Assembly (NCBI GenBank): GCA_936440205.1
Contig: OW387133.1
Coordinates: forward strand, 73,904,374-73,968,373
DNA length: 64,000 bases
Origin: Lepidonotus clava
Lineage: Eukaryota > Annelida > Polychaeta > Phyllodocida > Polynoidae
Reading direction: 5' to 3'
Part shown: positions 51,001-60,000 of the stretch, one piece after another
Layout: every line of letters begins with the position of its first letter
Numbering within the stretch: position 1 is the stretch's first letter
Program-made: the position numbers and the translations under genes
Notes under the pieces: generated by a model
What the model saw: the letters and a program-made list of their open reading frames with translations, nothing else
Told to the model about the DNA's origin: nothing
Databases searched by the model: none

Positions 51001-54000
51001 TGCTATCAATGTAATTGTTCCTTGACGGAAATCTTCATTATAACAATATTTCACAGCCCTGCCTGCCCAGGGCCGACAGGTTAATAAAACCTATATACAA
51101 CATATTTAATGTTCGAGTGTTCCTTGCATAAATAAAAGGCAAGAAAACACTTGCTTGCCTGTCTTTATGCTGGAGCACTTGAACTGTTTACAAATAAACC
51201 CCTCCATCTTGAATTTTAATGAGCTAAATCTCACCAAATCTCGTGAGACCTGAGAGAGGCCCTCACTTCTCCCTTCCCTCTCCTTGAGCAGGTCAGGGAA
51301 AAATTAATTCATTTTGAAGAAAAATATCAAAAGTTCTTCAAAAGTTTTAGATCCCTCCCCCTCCCCATTTCTCCTCCATTTCTCGGCCCTCAGTCGCCAC
51401 CAGGTAATGGAACAATTTAACTTCAGAGTCCAACACCAGGGTCAGTGAGGGCCTGCACATCAGCAGAAGGCTCCATCTAGTGTGCTAGTATGGTCAGGGA
51501 AGGCTACATACGATAGGCGGAATCAGATCTGCCAGTCACAGTGTTGGCGACTAACTTTTTGGCCCGTCAGCCAACAGGGCCGACTATGCAAACATATTGT
51601 CGGCCCTGACAGCTTTCTGTTGGCCCTGATTTTTACTTCATAGTATAGGGTCCCAAATATATCAGTCTCCATTTTACAGGTTAAACCCTTAAAATGATCA
51701 GAAAATACAGGAAAAAAACCATCAGAAATTCCCTGTCGGCCATCAGGGCCCATTTGGCCCTAATTTTGGTGAAAATTGTCGGCCATTGACCTACGGGCCA
51801 GTGTTAGTGGTAAACACTGCAGTCACCTATTTGGGGACAGTGGTGGGCTGCCCAGATAGACGTCATCAAGCAACCAGCTAGGTGGCTCCACCTGGGTCGG
51901 AGCCCCAGGTTAGTGCCCTCAGTCGCCACCAGGTAATGGAACAATTTAACTTCAGAGTCCAACACCAGGGTCAGTGAGGGCCTGCACATCAGCAGAAGGC
52001 TCCATCTAGTGTGCTAGTATGGTCAGGGAAGGCTACATACGATAGGCGGAATCAGATCTGCCAGTCACCTATTTGGGGACAGTGGTGGGCTGCCCAGATA
52101 GACGTCATCAAGCAACCAGCTAGGGGGAATCCCCGTGCAGATCAGGGACAAATCCCCTAATCTCCCACGTATCGTCAGGCCGGGAAAAGGTAGTTTGGGG
52201 TCAGTGGTGGGCTGCCCAGACCAACCTTACACCAGGAAAATGAAACAATGCTTCGTTTGGGGTCAGTGGTGGGCTGCTCAAACATAGCTTCCACAAGACA
52301 GCCAGTGGAGTTCTAGTTCTAGGTGTATCTATTAAACAACCGATCATGATACGGCGTAATACTCAATGTTCATTTCAAGCATGGAATATTATGTGTCAAC
52401 TTTGAATATGAGGGTTATACTCATTTTGTAGGGGGTTGCCCACATCTATACTTGATATAAACTGTTTATTAATCATGTCATATGCTTATCCTTGATATAA
52501 ACTGTTTATTCATCATGTCATATGCTTATAGTTATAGTTACTCAATTTTGAAGGGGGTTACCCACATCTCTCCTTGATATGAACTGTTTACTCATCACGT
52601 CGTATGCTTATACTTAATTTTGTAGGGGGTTGTCCCCATCTATCCTTGATATGAAATGTTTATCCATCATGCTATCAATGTAATCGTTCCTTGACGGAAA
52701 TCTTCATTATAACAATATTTCACAGCCCTGCCTGCCCAGGGCCGACAGGTTAATAAAACCTATATACAACATATTTAATGTTCGAGTGTTCCTTGCATAA
52801 AACCCTTTATTTCGGACACTGCAATTGTAAAGGCCAACATAGTCATGCCTCCCATATGGACTAGGAAACGTTATTGTCGATTTTATGGGGTCAAATATGA
52901 AGGTCTGAGCATCGGTTTAACAGAAAATAATTGGTGTATCTAAATGTAGAATTGGTACAGCTACATCAAATTTGCACCCAAAGTACAATGATAACTTTGA
53001 AATGAAGTTTGAGACAGATAAGCATCCTAGAATGACAGGACCAACACCATTACAGAGGTTCAATCAAGCAGAACAAATGCAAAAACGTTTAAAGATTTTT
53101 CCTCACTAGATCTGGAAGACAAGGGGGTTCTCCCTGATTGATTCAGAGATTTAAAAAAAACTAAATTATGTCCAGCAAAAATATGAAAATATTGGTAAAT
53201 CATATTCAAATTGTCCGACTATTCATCAAGTATGTCCGAGGCTAGCCTTCTGAACGTCGGACATAATGTCCGACGTTTCAAAATACTTTTCACAAAGACT
53301 GCAGTATGTATGTAAAACCAAAGATAGATTAACACAAGACTAGTCAAGATATCAACATTTGAACTGTCTTCTATATAACACTAATAGATGTTCTGATATA
53401 GAGTAGCATTGCCAGTTTTCGCGCACTAAGGGCCTAAAAACGGGAAATGGGATATATCTATGCTAAAAATATATTTCTAGCAATGGTTTTCTGTCTTTAG
53501 TGAAAAGAAGAGGCGTACTGAACGTATTAAGAAAGAAATTAAAATTAAGACCCAATTCATTTTCCTATGTCAAATTGTCAGTTTTCGCGCACTGTTGCCT
53601 ATTTTCGCGCATTTTGTAGCCAGTTTTCGTGCATTTTGCCATATATTAGGTGTACAATGAGTAAATTATTCAATTGTTAAAAAATATCATCAAGGGATTA
53701 TCAAAAGGTGAGTATTTATTGGTATTGGTCATATTGAATAATGGTCGCCTTTGAGATGCTTAATAAAATATGTAGGAATATGATATGTCATGTGGCAAAA
53801 TCTATATGATCAGGTTACATGGGAAAGGTAGAGGATACACCTATTTTGCGCATTTTCATCATAAGAATGAAATTATAAATTCATTGAATAAAAAGGGAAA
53901 GAATTGATGCATCACGTTGTGGGATTTTATAATTTCAGGAAAGCATCTTCACAGCTTGTTCATGCTTGTTTGGATTTACTTTCTTTAATTTTGAGCAAGG

Positions 54001-57000
54001 AAAATCGTGGAAAATTCGGAAAATTCGGGAAAATATATGAAAAATGTGCGAAAACTGACAACAGCCTCATTATTTGTCATTAGTTTTCACGCAGGGGTCT
54101 ATTTAAAAAAATGTACTTAAAAATATTAGAATATAAAGTGTAAACGATGTGATATCATTTTAAACTAAGCCCCAGAAATTTTGGTGTATTAGGGTCACCT
54201 CTTTATTAGAAAATAATAGTTTATGCTTTTTGATTGTGAAAATACAATTTTTTAAGGACTAAGAGATTTATTCTACCACAAAGAACATTAAAACCGATTT
54301 TTGCCCCTAAAACGCACAAATTTTGATAAATAAGCACGAAAAAATGCACATTTGCCTCATTTTAACACCCTCTTGGGCATAGAAGTAACTTTGGATCTAT
54401 TAGAAATTAATTGAAAAAATGTGTTAATAAAAATGCATAAAATGCGCGAAATCTAGCAATGCGCGAAAACTGGCAACCCTACTCTAATATCCCATGCATT
54501 GTTTGCCACGTGTGAAGAGTTAGATCTAGTCTGAATAGCCTTAGGTTTAGTGTAGTATCAGGGTGCCCACGCTTTTTCGGAAATCAAAATAAGACCTAAA
54601 TAAGACCTTTATAATACCTTGTCGGGTACCAAAATAAGACCTTTTCAAGACATTCCTAAGAACATTTTTTGACATTTTAAAAAATTTATATATTCTACCA
54701 AAGTGAGTTAAACATAGAAACGACAGGAGGAAAAATAACATCTTATAATAAGTTCATATTGACCAAAAATAAGACCTTTCTAATACCTCAGAAGTCAAAA
54801 TAAGACCTTTCTAATAGCCTTATAAATGGCAAAAGCAAAATAAGAACTTTTAAGACCTTATAATACCTGGTGGGCACCCTGAGAATGCTTAGAAGTAAAG
54901 TGTTAACAAACTAGATGATAACCAAAACGAAGTGATGCTTCAATTGTATTAATAGGTTCCACTTCCAGGTGCTACTACTGTACTAATAGCTTAGTACTTT
55001 TAATATACAAGTTGGCCGATTGAGGGGATTGAAGAGATTGATCATTTGATGAAATGAGAATTTCGCCCCATTGGAACTAACGTAGGATGCTAAGCCTAAG
55101 AAGAGATATTAAGGAATAAAATAGTTTGATGGTAGGTCCGAAAAAATGACACTAGAGTGACAATTCAGCAAAAAAAACTTATTGACAGTGTGACGCCTAT
55201 GTTTCAACATTGAGAGGTAATGATTCTGACAGTGACAGTGACTTAGGCCTAGATATCTATTATTTTTTAGATAAGATATTTCGATGGTAGGTAGGGGAAA
55301 ATGACACTATAGTGACAAATTCACAAATCATTTAATCTTTGAATCATGAATAAGTGCTTTTGGAGACTCCATTGACAGTGTTGGAGGGGGCTTAGGCCTG
55401 AGTCAAGTCATTTTTTCAGACCATCTGTAAAATATTATTGGAAACGTATCTAGGCCTAAAATAATCAAAGCAAATGATATATAGGACTCTGAGATATAGG
55501 AGAACGTAGATATATACATGGATTTCATTTTGACATGCATAATAAGGTCTAAATAATTATCTTTCAGATTGCAAGTGTCCGACAATTTTGCAGATGACCT
55601 GGACACTGACAGCACCAGAGAACTTAGATCTATTGACAGTGTGACACCTATGTTTCAACATTGAGAGGTAATGATTCTGACACTGACAGTGACTTAGGCC
55701 TAGATATCTATTATTTTTTAGATAAGATATTTTGATGGTAGGTAGGGAAAATGACACTATAGTGACAAATCATTTAATCTTTGAATCATAAATAAGTGCT
55801 TTCGGAGCCTCCATTGACAGTGTTGGAGGGGATTTAGGCCCGAGTCCAGTTATTTTTTTATACCATCTGTAAAGTTTTATTGCAATCGTTTCCAGGCCTA
55901 AAATGCTGTAACTATATGATATATAGGATCCTGAGATATATGGGAACATAGATATCTACATCACTTTCATTTTGGTAGGGGTAATAAGGCCTAAAATAAT
56001 TATTTTTCAGATTGCCAGTGTCCGACCACTGCGCGTTAGGCCTCTAGCCGAGTTTAGGCCTAGATTTCAACGGTATCATTCCAAATGCTGGGAAAAAGAT
56101 ATAAACTAACCGTTAAGGCCTGTGCTCGAGTCCTCAATGCGTTTCAATGCGTATATCCTCCACAATTGATGCGTTTAATGTCATCCTGGTTTCCTGAGTT
56201 CAATGTATCGATGCAGGCTTGATGGGGAGAGAACCCGGCGAAGGATTGACGCCATGACAGCGAGCAGTGACAGTGCCTCCACGTGTCCGATTGATCCAAT
56301 GTTTTGCCTTCGATACGAACGCATGATTCACGCATGAATTGTCAATGCGTTGTATGCGTTTAAGGGTGTCCATTCGTCCAAAGTATATATATTGAAAGCA
56401 TCAGATACCGCTGTAATCCAGGCGGAGAAGGCGCAACCCCAGGTAACAACCAACCGTCCCCGCCGGCATCGCGGGGCGGTCTGGGCCAGGGGAGGCGAAG
56501 GATTGCAAGAAAACATCGCGATGCATTTACGCGTTAAGACGCGTTATTTCGCATTATTTTCGATTCTGGAACGGTGGGATGCTTAGCTATGTGTCGAAAT
56601 CTATCTGTGGATACCAATAACTAAGGTTAGATCGACCGTTTTCATGGTGAAATAGGCATGCAAATTTGATGAATATTCAGATTTTGACCCATATCCCTTC
56701 TTCTCGGATCGAAAGCGAGGCTGGTGGGCGTAACTTGACCCGGTTAACACGGCGTCGGGTGACGATCGGATTTCTGGTCTTATTTGCTCAAATATCAGTA
56801 TAAATGATTAATTGATGGTGTTATAGGACCTCAAACATCATGTACGATCCATATCAGATAGGAAATCAATCAATTCTATCGGATTATATATGTTTTCTGA
56901 TATGAGTACGGCCATCAGCTGTCACGTGACGAGCGGGCCCGCAGGTTTTCGGAGGTTTTGCGAGGTTGTGCAGTCGCATTTTGCCAATGGCGGGTCGCGC

Positions 57001-60000
57001 CACGACCGCTTTACCGGAAGAATCGGTAAACAAGCTATGGGAGCTGGTTCCCGCAATCATAGATATATAGAGAAACTTGTATGAAAGGTAGGCAGCCACC
57101 AGTTTTATGCTAAATTTCTGGATGTTCCCGGCGAGTCTGCAAAATGTCACTCATTCTAGTTTATTGCTTGTAGTCGTACGCGAAAGTCCAATTGCTGTCC
57201 TTTAGAGAATTCCGCCTGATACGCTTTGATTTGCTTTCATACTCCTTTGATCGCTTTGGTTACCAATGGCGAAAAATTATCATATTGTATAATCTAGTTA
57301 GGATCAGGCCTAGCAAGTCTACTTCTAAGAAGAGGTATTTTGCGCTCCTAGCGCCACCTGTTAACCAGTATAAAAGGTGTTGCAAGGTAGGGAGCGAGTC
57401 AGTTTAGAGTTTAACCACAGAGTTAGTGGAGTTAGTAACTAGTAAGCAGCGTTAGCTGAGCTGCTCGGAGCTATGCCTACCAGCTCCTGCGGAGTATACT
57501 GGAGTTTACCGATACCAATTACCTCGGACAAAGGATTGTGATAGAGCTAAGCACTAGGGTGGTCTAGGATGTGCTGGAACAACTTGTATTCTAAATGTGG
57601 TTGATCACTGAGTAGGAGATGGGAAGGTGGACTGATGGAGACTTATTCACTGTGGCTTTGACTCGGGATGAGATGTTTACTTCAATAAAACCCTTTCATT
57701 TTAAGAGCTTCCTCATCGTCCATTTCTTTTGAACTATTGGGGGATGGATGAATTAACTTTGAGCGCAGTCTGATTGGCTCAATAACTTGGATGAACGACT
57801 CATGGATAAATTAATTATACACATCACGCAGTCTTAAATCAACACTAACAATAGTTCACTACTCATATTAAGATCTGATGTTCTATGTTTTATGTAATAT
57901 TGCACTGAGGTCCAGTGCAAAAAGAACTAGAATAAACTGTAGAAGTTAATAATAAAATATTGTAAACTTGTTTGTATTGGCAAGAATATTATAGTAAAAC
58001 GTGTAACGCTGATACGTGTGCTCAGCGCCAGGCGGCGCCATCGTTTAGTGGCTTAGTTAGAGTATAGTTAGAGTGGCAAAGTCCCGAGGCGTAGGGACTG
58101 CAGCGGGGCTAGCTCACGTCCTGCAGGTACGCACAGATACGACAAATGACGAAGGAAACCTGTAAGGGTACGTTCTGAACCGAAACATCTGGCTAAAAGA
58201 TACTGGGGATAACAGGTTTCGCCGTCAACATTAGTTTGTATAATAGTTAGAAGTAGAACTAGTTTATATTAACTAAGAATGGGAAGTATGAAAGATAAAT
58301 AAGACATCGTTAAGTATTAGTGTAAATGGGTATAGCAACAAGCCTTTTGACTGTCGCTATATAAGCAGTATGAAACTTGAGACAGATGAGCAGACCAAGA
58401 TAGAGTTCGATCAGAACACATGGGAGCAATAGTCTGACATACGGATCACACGGGTAGTGTTAAGATGGTAGTAACCACAACGATTAGGTGATAGTAAGGA
58501 TTGGGACCGCTTCGGCTTAGCCTTACGGACTACGTACTGGATGTGACGGAGATTCTACCAATGGTCTCCGTCACCGGTAGACAAGAGGTGAATCTCTCAA
58601 CAATGTTGGAGCTTATATACCTTGTGAAAGGGGAAGCTTAACCATAGCTATACCTGGTTGGATCGTTACTGATGTGTTAGAATTGTGAAATGAAAGGAAT
58701 GAACTGTATGGATGGAGAACTGTATACTTGTACCTTCGGAATATTGTCATGGATATAATAAACTTACCTCTTGCCAAGCGCGCGTTCTTTGTATAGGTCT
58801 GAGCCCCTTTACTTAGAATCTCTACCACTAAGAACTGAACTATGGTCCAGGATAACATCTATCTGGACAAAGCTAGCTACTTCGACGATTAATCACTAAG
58901 AACTCCCCTTTATCTTAATATAACACACTTTATTGACATCTTCGAATAAAGTAAAACATGATTGATAAACGATGAAACATCACGCAGTCAATGACGATAC
59001 AAACGAACCGATATAGGATATGAACAAATACGAACTTTAATAACGATACTCCCCTAGAAATAAACAAAGACAAATAACATCCCGTCTAGCTCAATATATG
59101 TTATATTCCTATGTTTCCTGACACATGAGATCAAATGTAAATGACTCGCTGTTTGTCAATAAAAATCCTACTACTACATAGGCTAACTGTCATAGGTGAT
59201 TGTCGGGAGTTACCTATCTTAGTGTAGCTACAATATTTTTTATAGAAACCAACTGAAAATTGAGTTGTTGTTTTTTAAAATTTAGATCTACGTTGTTTTG
59301 GTCATAATCATCTGTCTTGATATGCAAGATAGAAATACAATAAGCATCTCAAATCGAACCATTCTTAGAGATCTACGGGATGGGAGATTAAATGTGGTTA
59401 CCTTGTTTATCTGGTTGCTATGGTCAACAAAAAATCCTCAAAATCTACTAGGCCTAGGCTATATTTCTTGTTTCTATTTTGGCCATCTAAAATCAGGGGC
59501 CCGATTGCCTCATTATACAGGTACTGGGACTTTAGGGGGATGGACAGGACATCCAGGCCGCATCCAGGATGCTGGATTTGGTGAGACCTGATCAGGTATT
59601 GGAAGCAGTTTCCCATAAATTGGCAAAATGTGTGCAGTCACAGTGCAGCACGATGGCGGGATGGGCAATGTAATTTGTGCCAACAATGGCAACATAATCA
59701 TTGAACATGATCATACAGGCCTACTGGTGGGTGGGAGGAAGGTTTAGATCCAGATCACGCATTTGCGCGAGACATTTTTTCCTAAGCCACACTCGGCTCA
59801 GCCTCTTTGGCGTTAATTACCCCTACCACGGATAGTCAAATTCAAGAGTTTTACCTGCAGGTTAGCCTTAAACAGGATGCCTGCTAGGTAATATGTCGAC
59901 AAAACTCAAGGTTTTAGCATAGGAATTTCCATAAGTTATGTTTTTATTTGGAGATTAGCATCACATAAAATAGCTATCATTATTTTTTAAATTAGTACCC

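Larger units (their letters stand above)
50361..52820. mobile_element. Composite non-autonomous hAT-like element, 2.46 kb
   Basis: The ends are inverted repeats: CAGTGTCTGAAATTAAGGG on the left, and on the right the reverse complement of CAGTGTCCGAAATAAAGGG. Flanks TAATT and CAATT could be a diverged 5-bp target duplication. The interior is two tandem modules that share their first 223 bp (50545-50767, 51131-51353) and last 177 bp (50956-51132, 52625-52801) but differ in the middle. It encodes no recognisable protein. The terminal sequence matches the ends of the 13910-14210 MITE, so they share a family. Confidence 0.65.
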
